A DNA stretch of 53,223 bases from a virus, in IMG/VR virus record IMGVR_UViG_3300027749_005768, positions 1-53,223 of that record; one strand, given 5' to 3'. The stretch's first letter is position 1; the number at the start of each line of letters is the position of its first letter. Below are positions 25,854-34,142 of this stretch, piece by piece. The translations under genes were made by a program, and so were the position numbers. Below the pieces are notes generated by a model. It was not told the origin of the DNA and made no database searches. It saw nothing but the letters and a program-made list of their open reading frames with translations.

Positions 25854-27326
25854 ATGAGAAATATACGTCCTACACAATCATTCGTAGATAAAAACAGAGC
25901 TGACCAACTTCTTGAGAAGTGGGCACCAATTCTTGATTTTAAATCCGATTCCGTTGCTGAGATAAGAAACGAAAACACTCGCCTTAATACAGCTATGCTA
26001 CTTGAAAACCAAGAAGCATGGTGCTTCCAAGAATCCAACGCTAATAGCGGTGGTGTTTTTGGTGCTAATGCAGGTGTTGGAAGTTTCAATGGTAATTCAC
26101 AAGTTAACTCCACTGACTCTTATGCTCAGGGAGATGCTCGTTTACCAAAGATCCTTATCCCAATGATCCGTCGTACATTCCCAGAACTTATCTCTAACGA
26201 GATTGTTGGTGTTCAACCGATGTCTGGCCCAGTTGGCCTCGCCTTCGCGCTTCGTTATGCTTATCAATCACAGAACCTCGGTTCCGGTGTTGATGGCAGC
26301 TCGCAAGCAACAGGTGGTGGTGGTAACTATCCAGGCAACAATGGTGCTCAATATAGCGGTAACGCTGCAAGTACTAATGAACTCGGCTATCAGTATCTTG
26401 ACACACGTTTCACTGGCTCTAGCTCGTCTAGACTTAGTGGTAACGCTGCCTGGACATTCGCAGATCAAGATCGCGGCGTAGCCAACATCTTATCAGCGTT
26501 TGAAATCACTGGTAACATCCCGCAAATCGAAGTCAAGTTTGAGAAGACAGCTGTTGAAGCTGGTACTCGTAGACTTGGCGCACGTTGGTCCGTTGAACTT
26601 GAGCAAGACCTTAAGAATATGAATGGTATCGATATCGATGCTGAAATCACAAACGCTATGTCGTATGAGATCCAAGCTGAAATCGACCGTGAAATGATCA
26701 TGAGAATGATCCAATCCGCCCTTAACGGTGGTTCATATTCGTTCTGGTCCCCTGCTTCTGCTGACGGCCGCTGGCTCGTTGAGAGAAATAGAGACTTCTA
26801 TCAAAAGCTTATCATTGAAGCAAACAGAATCGCTGTACGTAACCGTCGCGGCGCTGCTAACTTCATCGTTGCAACACCACGTGTTTGCGCCATTCTTGAA
26901 ATGCTCCCTGAATTCCAGTGGGTACCTGTTCAAGGTGACGTCTCAACACAACCAGTTGGTATTGCTAAGGTAGGTTCAGTTGGTGGAAGATTCGCAGTTT
27001 ACCGTGATACACGTACAGAAGTTCAAAACTCCGCACAATATACCACATCTCCTGCTTATTCAAATGCACCTTCTGGTGGTATTGAGTATGCGTTGCTTGG
27101 TTATAAGGGTTCTGAATTCTATGATACAGGTATCATTTACTGCCCATACATTCCTATCATGGTACAAAGAACAATCGGACCGAATGACTTCGCTCCACGC
27201 GTAGGCTTGCTTACACGCTATGGTGTCGTTGATAATATCTTCGGTGCTAATCTTTATTACCACGTTGTAATTGTTCAGGGTCTTGGTATTGCGTTCTCGC
27301 CAGCAAATCAAAGTGTATATTTTTGA
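25854..27326 (+). CDS. gp23: Major capsid protein (gp23-like)
   Basis: 490 residues, HK97-fold precursor shell protein. Recognisable gp23 blocks are LLEKWAPIL (19-27), LLENQEAW (49-56), FPELISNEIVGVQPMSGPVGLAFALRY, the VEAGTRRLGARWSVELEQDLKNMNGIDIDAEI stretch, and the C-terminal GLLTRYGVVDNIFGANLYY. A gp21 cut after Glu60 (CFQE/SNA) would be comparable to the T4 site after residue 65. The gene is visibly richer in C-ending codons (ATC, AAC, GGC, TTC) than its neighbours, as expected for the most expressed protein. A strong hairpin terminator follows. Confidence 0.97.
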   Translation: MRNIRPTQSFVDKNRADQLLEKWAPILDFKSDSVAEIRNENTRLNTAMLLENQEAWCFQESNANSGGVFGANAGVGSFNGNSQVNSTDSYAQGDARLPKILIPMIRRTFPELISNEIVGVQPMSGPVGLAFALRYAYQSQNLGSGVDGSSQATGGGGNYPGNNGAQYSGNAASTNELGYQYLDTRFTGSSSSRLSGNAAWTFADQDRGVANILSAFEITGNIPQIEVKFEKTAVEAGTRRLGARWSVELEQDLKNMNGIDIDAEITNAMSYEIQAEIDREMIMRMIQSALNGGSYSFWSPASADGRWLVERNRDFYQKLIIEANRIAVRNRRGAANFIVATPRVCAILEMLPEFQWVPVQGDVSTQPVGIAKVGSVGGRFAVYRDTRTEVQNSAQYTTSPAYSNAPSGGIEYALLGYKGSEFYDTGIIYCPYIPIMVQRTIGPNDFAPRVGLLTRYGVVDNIFGANLYYHVVIVQGLGIAFSPANQSVYF

Positions 27327-27373
27327 TATACAACTAGTTAGCTGATCTCTAAAGGGAATCACAAACAAACTAA

Positions 27374-27405
27374 GAACCGTAGGGAACCGAAGATCCCTAC
27401 GGTTC
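27374..27405 (+). terminator. Rho-independent terminator after gp23
   Basis: Perfect 12-bp stem GAACCGTAGGGA/TCCCTACGGTTC with an 8-nt loop, followed by ACTTTTGT. Placed 47 nt after the gp23 stop. Confidence 0.8.
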
Positions 27406-27410
27406 ACTTT

Positions 27411-27446
27411 TGTACTAAAATAAACCCAGTCAAAGCAGGAAAATTA
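27411..27446 (+). repeat. Direct repeat copy 1 (TGTACTAAAATAAAC...AGGAAAATTA)
   Basis: A 15-nt block at 27411-27425 and a 10-nt block at 27437-27446. Both recur 87-89 bp downstream with slightly different spacing. Function unknown; possibly a regulatory element or a local duplication. Confidence 0.65.
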
Positions 27447-27499
27447 TGTTTAGTGTTTGCGTTTCGTTTCTTTATCTTAAAATAACCTTCACGAATTAA

Positions 27500-27533
27500 T
27501 GTACTAAAATAAACTGTTTTAATAGGAAAATTA
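27500..27533 (+). repeat. Direct repeat copy 2 (TGTACTAAAATAAAC...AGGAAAATTA)
   Basis: Second copy: blocks at 27500-27514 and 27524-27533, identical in both conserved parts but differing between them. It lies just upstream of the promoter box of the next gene. Confidence 0.65.
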
Positions 27534-27542
27534 ACATTTAAC

Positions 27543-27550
27543 CATAAATA
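27543..27550 (+). promoter_or_regulatory. Late-promoter-like box CATAAATA, 5 nt from start
   Basis: CATAAATA followed by TTAGT and the ATG at 27556. It comes after a terminator, so this gene must have its own promoter; this is the best candidate. Confidence 0.65.
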
Positions 27551-27555
27551 TTAGT

Positions 27556-27987
27556 ATGGCATTACTCATTAACTTTACTAACCAGGCATTATCAGCAGCT
27601 ACAGATAAACCTGCGAATCTTAACTGGTCACTTTCTGGTACAGGTACGTATAAGACAGTCGAACTTCTAACAAGCGGTACTGGTATTGGTACACTTAGTA
27701 CAAAGGTAGTTCAAGGTGTACTCTTTAGTACCCTCTTATCATCTGCAGTCTCACCAGCTTCCGGTACAGGTAGCTTTGCAACACTATCTGCTGCAACAGG
27801 CTTAACATTCAGAGTAGACGCTGCACATAACACCCGTCAATTTGCTGTGTTATATACTGATGAATCTTCATCAGTATTTACATGCTTAACAGCAAGTGCG
27901 TTAGCAACAGCACAACAGTTATCAGCTAATTCATTTGATAATAGCTGGCCTGAAATCAGAAGATTGGTAACACTTGGTTATCATTGA
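27556..27987 (+). CDS. Probable virion protein, unknown family
   Basis: 143 residues, Ser/Thr/Ala/Gly-rich, almost no lysine, with alternating hydrophobic strands (LLINFTNQALSA, TGTYKTVELLTSGTG, FAVLYTDESSSVFTCL). The composition and the isolated, independently promoted and terminated position after gp23 suggest an abundant virion component such as a head decoration protein. I recognise no family. Confidence 0.6.
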   Translation: MALLINFTNQALSAATDKPANLNWSLSGTGTYKTVELLTSGTGIGTLSTKVVQGVLFSTLLSSAVSPASGTGSFATLSAATGLTFRVDAAHNTRQFAVLYTDESSSVFTCLTASALATAQQLSANSFDNSWPEIRRLVTLGYH

Positions 27988-28008
27988 TATCTCTTAATTC
28001 TTAAAATA

Positions 28009-28044
28009 AAAAAAGGCTTAGTATTAATTTACTAAGCCTTTTTT
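28009..28044. terminator. Bidirectional terminator between convergent genes
   Basis: Perfect 15-bp stem AAAAAAGGCTTAGTA/TACTAAGCCTTTTTT with a 6-nt loop. It has a T-run on both strands and lies between the 27556 (+) and 28060 (-) genes, so it can end transcription from both sides. Confidence 0.92.
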
Positions 28045-28059
28045 ATTAGATTTATTTTA

Positions 28060-31000
28060 TTAAGGTACAATAAAGAGTTGATTGGTAATAGTACTTCTCC
28101 ATATAAAGCCACTACCTAAACCTACAGAAGAAGTAGGAACATTAGTAAGAGCTAGTGTAGGAGCGTATGCTGTATTAGCTGATAGAGCAGTTATATTACC
28201 ACCAGCAATAATAGACGAGCAAGCAGCTGTATTACAAATACAATTATTATTTCCATTTAGTATAGTAGAATAACTAGCACTAGCTGTATTACAGTAGCCA
28301 GACGCTGTGGAATAACTTCCACTGGCTGTATTGAATCTACCACCAATTATAGTAGAATAACAACTACTAGCTGTATTACATGTACCGTTGATTACGGTGG
28401 AATATCTAGCACTAGCTGTATTACAAAAACCGATACCTACAAATGAATTATACTCACCACTAGCTGTATTACTATTACCACCTATAATTGTCGAATACAA
28501 ATTACAAGCTTTATTACCACCACCACCACCAATAAAGGAACTTTCACCACTAGCTTTATTATTACTACCACCAATTATAGAAGAACAACTACCACTAGCC
28601 TCATTACCGATACCACCAACTACTAGTGACGGGTAGTGTCCACTAGCTGTATTATTAATACCACCAACTATAGTTGGAGCATAATAGCCACTAGCTGTAT
28701 TACCTCTACCACCACCTATAAAAGCATCATTATAATTACTAACTGTTGTATTACCGATACCACCAACTATAACAGCATGACAACTACTAGCAGTATTACA
28801 ACAGCCACCACCTATAAAACCATAATCACTATTAGTACTATTACTTCTACCACCACCTATATTAGAATAAGCACCGCTAGCTGTATTACAATAACCACCA
28901 CCTACATTAGACCAATAACTACTAGCTGTATTACATTTACCTCCTGCTATAGTAGAATAAGGAGCACTAACTGTATTATTACGACCGCCAGCTACATTAG
29001 AATAAACACCACTACTGTTAACCGCATTACAAAAACCACCAGCTACATTAGAATAATGACCATTAGCTGTATTACAATAACCACCACCTATATTAGAACA
29101 AAGACCACCGGCTATATTACTTAAACCACCACCTACTGTAGAATAATGACCATTAGCACGGTTAATACTACCACCAGCTACATTAGAATTATTACCGCTA
29201 GCTGTATTATTACCTCTAATTGGTTTAATAGAGGATGTAGCATCTACTAGGGTATAGGGTCTTGATGATAATTCATTATAAGCACTGTTCCAATTACCAC
29301 TTGTAGTTTTAACAGTTGTATATGTATTATTCCATAAACTTGAACTAAGATTTAAAGCTGTTGTAGATGTATAAGCACTGTTCCAATTACCGCTAGTAGA
29401 ATGAACTAAAGCATTTACAGCAGCATCTCCACTACCTCCTCCACCACCTGAAAATATAGTTGCTAGATCAACCCCTGCACTTAAAATTTGACCGGTAACA
29501 TTTAAGTTACCTCTCATTATACCACCGTTAGCAAATTGAACAGCTACAGAACCACCACCTGATGATAGCTCTATAATACGTCTTACATTAGCTAGCTCCA
29601 GGTTGAACCTATTTGAAATAGATTTCTCTAAGTCTGTCTTGATCGTTTTTACATCAACGTCTCCCTTGGTCTCCAAGGTCTTTTCGACTACTATAGAAGG
29701 TACACTATTCTTAATTAGAGATACTTCATCTAAGATAGATTTTTTACTTTGTTCAATAATCTCTATTATATGAGCTTTATCTCTTGTAGTAATATCTGTC
29801 ACACTAGATTCAATTAAAGTAATTCTATCATCATAATAACTTGTAATCTTACCCTCAGCTATTGTAATTTTATTCTCGAGATCACTAGTTAAATCTCTTA
29901 CTGTATTATCTAATGATTCTTTTAAAGTAGTATTATTAATAATAATTTTATTCTCAACATTACTAGTTAATTTCTTAACTGTATTATCTACTGATAATTT
30001 TAAAGTATCAACATTTTGTTGAAGCGTTAGCGTACTACCCTTAAAATCGTTAATAGTTTTTTCAACTATAGTAGAAGAGTTTTGAAAAATACTAATATTA
30101 TCCTCAAGTAGACCGATTTTAGATTGTGTATCTACACTAAGATCATCTATCTTCGATTCTACTGTTACAATACTATCATTAACGTTACTAAGTGTATGTT
30201 GAACATTAGCTTGAATATCATTAATTTTAGACTCCGTACTAACAATACTATCATTAACCACATCAAGCGTATCTTTTACATCAGCATGTATTTTGGATAC
30301 ATTAACATCAACAGTGTTAACTATACCTTCAATTACTCTAACACTAGCATCTGTTGCATCTATCTTTGTTGCTAAACTACTAATATTACTAGCAATTGAT
30401 TCTTCTAATTGTGTCTTAACATTACCAATACGGCTTAAAGCTTTATTAGAGTTTTTAATAATAGAATCATTAAGTTCTACATTTGTTTGCTCTAAGCTAA
30501 GAATAGTACTATCTAACTTACTAACAACGACTTGCACACTCCCCGTAACATTAGCTTCCCAATCACCTAATACTTTAGTAAGTGATTTTGAAACTGTTTC
30601 AAATTTAACATCTAGGTTTTTATTATTTGTTGTATCTCTACTTTCAATCTCTTTAATAAGATTGTTTGTAAGAATATTCTTAGCTAATTCAGATATACGA
30701 TTTTCAAATAACTCTACAGATTGAGTATTTTGATCTTGTATAGTAGACTCTAAGTCTTGCGTTAACTTATCAGAAAGACTATTAATAGACACAACAATAA
30801 AGTCGTAAGCCTTCTCACTCTCTTGTTCTGTATATGTAAAGAGTTCATCACGTGTATTTTCTGTGAGTTGTAAAAACTCATCTAGTAAATCCTTTTTAAA
30901 TTTTTCTTTTGATTTAAAGAATACTTCACGTTCTTGATACTTAGCTTCTTTTACTTCGCGTAAGTTTTGTTGTTTAACAGACTCAGCAAATTCACCCGCT

Positions 31001-31392
31001 AATTTTCTAGCTTGTTTAATCTCCTTAAGTATAGATTCTTTTTTTTCAAAGATAATCTCCTCTACTTCTTCTGCTTCATTCTTAAATTCCTCTAAGACCT
31101 CTTTTGGTTTACTAGTAGTACCTATAAAGGTAGAATTAAATTCGTTAAATATAACTTCGAACCTACCGCGTTGTATTACAAACGGTGCTTCTAATTCCTT
31201 ACCTTCAATTACTATAGGAATATTTACAACAGGATTTCCTTTATATTCGGAAACCTTTTCTGCAATGTATTTATTTCCGTTTATCTCTAACTCAAAAACA
31301 TCAAAAAAGATCTCAGTGTAATCCTTAATAATTAAGATGTTCTGGTTAGAGCTAGTAAAGGTAGGTGTTACCTTTTCGCTAAACAGTCTCAT
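28060..31392 (-). CDS. Large tail fibre/adhesin with Cys-rich repeat domain
   Basis: 1110 residues in four parts. Residues 1-100 are a globular beta-rich attachment domain. Residues 110-620 are mostly coiled coil (repeated SIVSTESKINDIQANVQ-type heptads). Residues 620-720 are a Gly-rich hinge with GGGGGSGD. Residues 730-1075 are about sixteen units of 20-23 residues with the pattern GG..NtAsG.YS.i.GG, like the stacked turns of YadA-type trimeric adhesin heads. About 17 cysteines occur in these repeats, often just before NTAS. The end (GSGFIWRSTITNQLFIVP) lacks an intramolecular chaperone peptidase. It is probably the main host-binding fibre. Confidence 0.85.
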   Translation of the reverse strand: MRLFSEKVTPTFTSSNQNILIIKDYTEIFFDVFELEINGNKYIAEKVSEYKGNPVVNIPIVIEGKELEAPFVIQRGRFEVIFNEFNSTFIGTTSKPKEVLEEFKNEAEEVEEIIFEKKESILKEIKQARKLAGEFAESVKQQNLREVKEAKYQEREVFFKSKEKFKKDLLDEFLQLTENTRDELFTYTEQESEKAYDFIVVSINSLSDKLTQDLESTIQDQNTQSVELFENRISELAKNILTNNLIKEIESRDTTNNKNLDVKFETVSKSLTKVLGDWEANVTGSVQVVVSKLDSTILSLEQTNVELNDSIIKNSNKALSRIGNVKTQLEESIASNISSLATKIDATDASVRVIEGIVNTVDVNVSKIHADVKDTLDVVNDSIVSTESKINDIQANVQHTLSNVNDSIVTVESKIDDLSVDTQSKIGLLEDNISIFQNSSTIVEKTINDFKGSTLTLQQNVDTLKLSVDNTVKKLTSNVENKIIINNTTLKESLDNTVRDLTSDLENKITIAEGKITSYYDDRITLIESSVTDITTRDKAHIIEIIEQSKKSILDEVSLIKNSVPSIVVEKTLETKGDVDVKTIKTDLEKSISNRFNLELANVRRIIELSSGGGSVAVQFANGGIMRGNLNVTGQILSAGVDLATIFSGGGGGSGDAAVNALVHSTSGNWNSAYTSTTALNLSSSLWNNTYTTVKTTSGNWNSAYNELSSRPYTLVDATSSIKPIRGNNTASGNNSNVAGGSINRANGHYSTVGGGLSNIAGGLCSNIGGGYCNTANGHYSNVAGGFCNAVNSSGVYSNVAGGRNNTVSAPYSTIAGGKCNTASSYWSNVGGGYCNTASGAYSNIGGGRSNSTNSDYGFIGGGCCNTASSCHAVIVGGIGNTTVSNYNDAFIGGGRGNTASGYYAPTIVGGINNTASGHYPSLVVGGIGNEASGSCSSIIGGSNNKASGESSFIGGGGGNKACNLYSTIIGGNSNTASGEYNSFVGIGFCNTASARYSTVINGTCNTASSCYSTIIGGRFNTASGSYSTASGYCNTASASYSTILNGNNNCICNTAACSSIIAGGNITALSANTAYAPTLALTNVPTSSVGLGSGFIWRSTITNQLFIVP
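28200..29215 (-). repeat. Coding repeats of the fibre adhesin domain
   Basis: About sixteen degenerate units of roughly 60-69 bp, each encoding G-G-x-x-N-T-A-S-G-x-Y-S-x-I. On the plus strand the visible unit is CTAGCTGTATTA followed by an ACCACC-rich stretch. Units vary in length and sequence, so they are protein repeats and not a satellite or CRISPR. Confidence 0.85.
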
Positions 31393-31398
31393 TAAACA

Positions 31399-31406
31399 TA
31401 TTTAGT
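31399..31406 (-). promoter_or_regulatory. Late-promoter-like box ACTAAATA, 6 nt from start
   Basis: Minus-strand ACTAAATA, then TGTTTA and the fibre ATG at 31392-31390. Confidence 0.55.
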
Positions 31407-31432
31407 CAATATAGAGACAATGCAATATATTA

Positions 31433-31762
31433 TTAGATAGCTGTATGAGCATTTATACTGAAGTATTGCGTTCTGCAATATATAGTACCAGTAGAAGCAG
31501 CACTAGCTGAAACAACAGAAGAGTTTGTTAAACCTCTAAATGTAAATTGATCGTTTTGGGATAATAAAAATCCATTACCTGCAGCACTATTATTATTATC
31601 AAAGATAAGAACATTACCACCGGTCTTATTTACAATAATAAGCTCTGCGCAAGGATATGCAGAAAGCTGTACGAGTGGTGTACCAATTACTTGATTAAAG
31701 GAAAAGCAATTATTTGGATTATAGAAGGTTGTTCCGTTATTTGTAGTAGGCACCGCTGGCAT
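31433..31762 (-). CDS. Small virion-like beta protein
   Basis: 109 residues without a recognised family. The composition (Asn/Ser/Thr/Ala-rich, a single Arg pair, no Lys run) and the pattern CAELIIVNKTGGNVLIFDNNN...FLLSQNDQFTFRGL resemble single-domain beta-sandwich decoration or fibre-associated proteins. It sits immediately upstream of the large fibre on the same strand with a separate late-type box, so the two are probably co-expressed structural proteins. Confidence 0.6.
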   Translation of the reverse strand: MPAVPTTNNGTTFYNPNNCFSFNQVIGTPLVQLSAYPCAELIIVNKTGGNVLIFDNNNSAAGNGFLLSQNDQFTFRGLTNSSVVSASAASTGTIYCRTQYFSINAHTAI

Positions 31763-31767
31763 ATTAT

Positions 31768-31775
31768 TATTTAAT
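31768..31775 (-). promoter_or_regulatory. Late-promoter-like box ATTAAATA, 5 nt from start
   Basis: Minus-strand ATTAAATA, ATAAT, then the ATG at 31762-31760. Confidence 0.6.
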
Positions 31776-31791
31776 CTATAAATAAAAAATC

Positions 31792-31809
31792 CTACCGTTT
31801 TAAGGGTAG
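31792..31809 (-). terminator. Weak terminator candidate
   Basis: On the minus strand a 5-bp stem CTACC/GGTAG with an 8-nt loop is followed by GATTTTTTATTT. It would stop read-through from the queF side just before the promoter box of the 31762 gene. The short stem keeps confidence low. Confidence 0.35.
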
Positions 31810-31846
31810 AGGTACGTCCAATTAGGTTGTTATATTACTCGTAACG

Positions 31847-31854
31847 ATTAAATA
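31847..31854 (+). promoter_or_regulatory. Late-promoter-like box ATTAAATA, 5 nt from start
   Basis: ATTAAATA, GTAAT, then the ATG at 31860 of the GIY-YIG gene. The endonuclease uses the same upstream arrangement as the structural genes. Confidence 0.6.
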
Positions 31855-31859
31855 GTAAT

Positions 31860-32594
31860 ATGAGAATATACGGTATAAAAGATAAGCAACAAGAAAAAAT
31901 AGTTTATATAGGTAAGACAAAAAACGTTAACGATTTTAAACCGCACGGTAAACATATATTAAAATTATTTAACACGTATCCGGAGAGATATGAATATGTT
32001 ATTATTGAACAGATATATGAGGAAAATATCCTTGACGAGCGTGAAGTATATTACATAGAATTTTATAATACATTCATAAATAATAAGTATTTTAACTTTA
32101 CAAAGGGTGGTAGTGGTGGATTTACTTTAGGAAAATATTCTGCAGAAGAACGCAAAAAAATAAAGCAAAAAGAATTAAAAACAAAAATAGATAACCCCTT
32201 TATAATGAAAGATACAGCAAGACGAGCGAGAGCAACATTTTTAAAGAGACCGTTGGAAGAAATAGAAAAAATTAATAAGTGTAGAATCGAAAAATCTATA
32301 GCAGCTAGAAAAGCTAAACAACTACAAATGACCTCACATGAAAAAGAATGCCGTACTTTAATTCATTCAAATATAGTTAAAGAAATTCATAGACATCGTA
32401 GTAAAGAACAAAAAGATCAAATTAATGCAAAAATAAGTAACACACTAACTGGTGATAGAATAAAGCTTAAAAATAATATAACAGGTGAAGAGAAAGAATT
32501 ACCTTTCTCACAATGGAAAAAACTTTTTAGAGTTGATGTATATCATCTCAAAAAAGGTCTACAAAAAACCTCTCATGGATGGTCACTTCCATGA
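31860..32594 (+). CDS. GIY-YIG homing endonuclease
   Basis: 244 residues. The N-terminal nuclease domain has YGIKDKQQEKIVYIGKT (the GIY...YIG strands, residues 3-19), an Arg in the YPERYEYVIIEQI region, and LDEREVYYIEFYNTF with the catalytic Glu. FTKGGSGGFTLGKYSAEERKKI then starts a NUMOD3-like DNA-binding tail, and the C-terminus (FSQWKKLFRVDVYHLKKGL...SHGW) fits a NUMOD1/HTH end. It stands alone on the plus strand between two minus-strand blocks, as expected for a mobile free-standing endonuclease. A hairpin overlaps its last codons. Confidence 0.85.
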   Translation: MRIYGIKDKQQEKIVYIGKTKNVNDFKPHGKHILKLFNTYPERYEYVIIEQIYEENILDEREVYYIEFYNTFINNKYFNFTKGGSGGFTLGKYSAEERKKIKQKELKTKIDNPFIMKDTARRARATFLKRPLEEIEKINKCRIEKSIAARKAKQLQMTSHEKECRTLIHSNIVKEIHRHRSKEQKDQINAKISNTLTGDRIKLKNNITGEEKELPFSQWKKLFRVDVYHLKKGLQKTSHGWSLP

Positions 32595-32600
32595 GAGGTT
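32567..32600. terminator. Hairpin overlapping the endonuclease stop codon
   Basis: Perfect 12-bp stem AACCTCTCATGG/CCATGAGAGGTT with a 10-nt loop, containing the final codons and TGA stop of the GIY-YIG gene. The minus-strand side runs into GGTTTTTTG, so it can also terminate transcription downstream of queF. Confidence 0.75.
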
Positions 32601-32620
32601 AATATTTATTAAATAATATA

Positions 32621-33565
32621 TTATTGCTTTGGCGTTTTGACATGTAATACCGTCTCATCACTTAACGTATAATGAAGCAATTTACTATCAGAAACACGTT
32701 CTGGATTAATATCCCAACCACCACGTCGTGCATAAAGACACTTTACAGATAATTCATCTGGTTGTAATGTATCTAATAAACGCTTATAGATAGCTTCACA
32801 AATTTCTTCATGAAAGTGACATTCGTCTCTGAAAGATACAATATACTTTAGTAGTGAAATAGGGTCTACAGTTTTATTACCTTTTATTGTAATATATACA
32901 TCACCTGTATCTGGTTGAGCTGTTACTCTGCAACGGGATCTTAATAATGCGCTATGATACTTTTCTTCTCCAATAACAGAATCAATAACACTAAGTAACT
33001 CAGGAGTTTCAGTATATGTATCAAAAGTTTCATTTTCAATAGGGTATTCATCTTCTAGTGTAATATAAGTACTTTTTATATTACGTTGATGACTCCACTC
33101 TTCACGCGCTAGTGTATTATCAATAAGAGCAATATAATTTGAAATAATTTTAACTGTTACCTCAGTTTCTAGCAATTCTGATAGATCTTTAATCGCACGG
33201 TTCTTGATTTCCTCAAGTACTTCTTGAGCTGTATTACCAAGTCTTGTCATACTAAACGAGTTAAAATAAAGCTTAGTAGATTTAGATTCAACAATATATT
33301 TATTACTGCATGGATAAACAAACTTACAAATACCTACAACAGGTAATCCATTATTTGTAAGACCTGTAACTTCATACCCGTTCCAGGTATCATAGCCTAC
33401 AAACGGAAGATCTTCATCTTCAAGACCAAGATGCGTTCTATTTGATTGTCGTGGTTCACGAACTAATAGTGATGGGTCGTATATTGCAGCGTACTCTGAT
33501 GATTGACCGAGATGCTTACTAATACGAGAATTATCTAATTCTACTGCTTTCTTCTTTGTTGCCAT
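32621..33565 (-). CDS. queF: 7-cyano-7-deazaguanine reductase (QueF), long form
   Basis: 314 residues from the ATG at 33565-33563, chosen because the homologous part starts there; the frame is open for 11 more codons. QueF reduces the nitrile of preQ0 to the aminomethyl of preQ1 with NADPH. The QueF signature ESKSTKLY is at 93-100. The second half holds the nucleophile and general acid in RCRVTAQPD (Cys212, Asp219), then SLLKYIVSFRDECHFHEE (Glu253/Glu254) and ARRGGWDINPER. Both catalytic residues are intact, so this is a true reductase, not an amidotransferase-like QueF-L. It is last in a four-gene set with dpdA. Confidence 0.92.
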   Translation of the reverse strand: MATKKKAVELDNSRISKHLGQSSEYAAIYDPSLLVREPRQSNRTHLGLEDEDLPFVGYDTWNGYEVTGLTNNGLPVVGICKFVYPCSNKYIVESKSTKLYFNSFSMTRLGNTAQEVLEEIKNRAIKDLSELLETEVTVKIISNYIALIDNTLAREEWSHQRNIKSTYITLEDEYPIENETFDTYTETPELLSVIDSVIGEEKYHSALLRSRCRVTAQPDTGDVYITIKGNKTVDPISLLKYIVSFRDECHFHEEICEAIYKRLLDTLQPDELSVKCLYARRGGWDINPERVSDSKLLHYTLSDETVLHVKTPKQ

Positions 33566-33581
33566 AATATATTTTAATTTA

Positions 33582-34142
33582 TTAAATGTTAATATCAAGA
33601 CCTTTTTCTTTAAGAGTCTCTTTAATTATTTGTAATCTTTCTTCTACTGTACCTTTTAGAATTACCAAATTATCTTGCGGATATCTAAAATGTTTATCAA
33701 ATAAATCGATAATATCTTCTCTAAATTTAGTATTAACACTTCTCTCACCATCATCTTCTAGTACAACATCTTCAGGTGAAGTGTAAAAAATAACATCATA
33801 CTTATGAACAGTATTTTCATATACTATTCTTGCAAAACTATAAGCACTCATATCAAGACCCTGATCACACAGCCAATGCGTATATACTAAACCATCTACT
33901 GAGCAACGATCTAAAATAACGTTAGTATCTTTATACTCAACAGCATAAGCATTTTTAACATGCTCTGCCATAATCATCATCTGAGTCATAACATTACCTG
34001 CTTCATTAATAGGTAAATCATATAATCTCTTTACAAGTCTTGTAACTTCAGGTACAAATTTAATATTAGAATTACGTTCTGCAAGATACTTTAGTAATGT
34101 AGTTTTTCCACTCGACTGTGGTCCCGAAAAAGAAATTAGCAT
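33582..34142 (-). CDS. P-loop kinase/ATPase, AAA_28 (NadR-like), in the dpd set
   Basis: 186 residues. Walker A is SGPQSSGKTT (5-14), with VILDRCSVDGLVYTHWLCDQGLD about 75-97 and an FREDIIDLFD helix. It resembles the protein at 3263-4027 in size of core, motifs and spacing, but lacks that protein's acidic tail. It overlaps the formyltransferase gene by 7 nt and is followed 16 nt later by queF, so it is firmly inside the modification set. A nucleotide or nucleoside kinase for a modified guanine is a reasonable idea; the substrate is not evident. Confidence 0.78.
   Translation of the reverse strand: MLISFSGPQSSGKTTLLKYLAERNSNIKFVPEVTRLVKRLYDLPINEAGNVMTQMMIMAEHVKNAYAVEYKDTNVILDRCSVDGLVYTHWLCDQGLDMSAYSFARIVYENTVHKYDVIFYTSPEDVVLEDDGERSVNTKFREDIIDLFDKHFRYPQDNLVILKGTVEERLQIIKETLKEKGLDINI

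Larger units (their letters stand above)
27327..27555. other. Non-coding segment after the capsid gene
   Basis: About 230 bp without a credible gene. It holds a 12-bp terminator hairpin, an imperfect direct repeat in two copies and the promoter box of the next gene. Confidence 0.6.

Noticed and set aside
27060-27407. 115-codon minus-strand frame opposite the gp23 3' end
   Set aside because: Shadow of the GC-richer capsid gene; it would also read through the terminator hairpin.
28636-29124. 162-codon plus-strand frame rich in Thr/Ser/Ile
   Set aside because: It is the antisense of the fibre repeat region; its periodic composition comes from the repeats on the minus strand.
28200-29215. Regularly spaced repeats resembling a CRISPR array
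   Set aside because: Units are degenerate, vary in length and are in frame with a long open gene encoding adhesin turns; no cas genes nearby.
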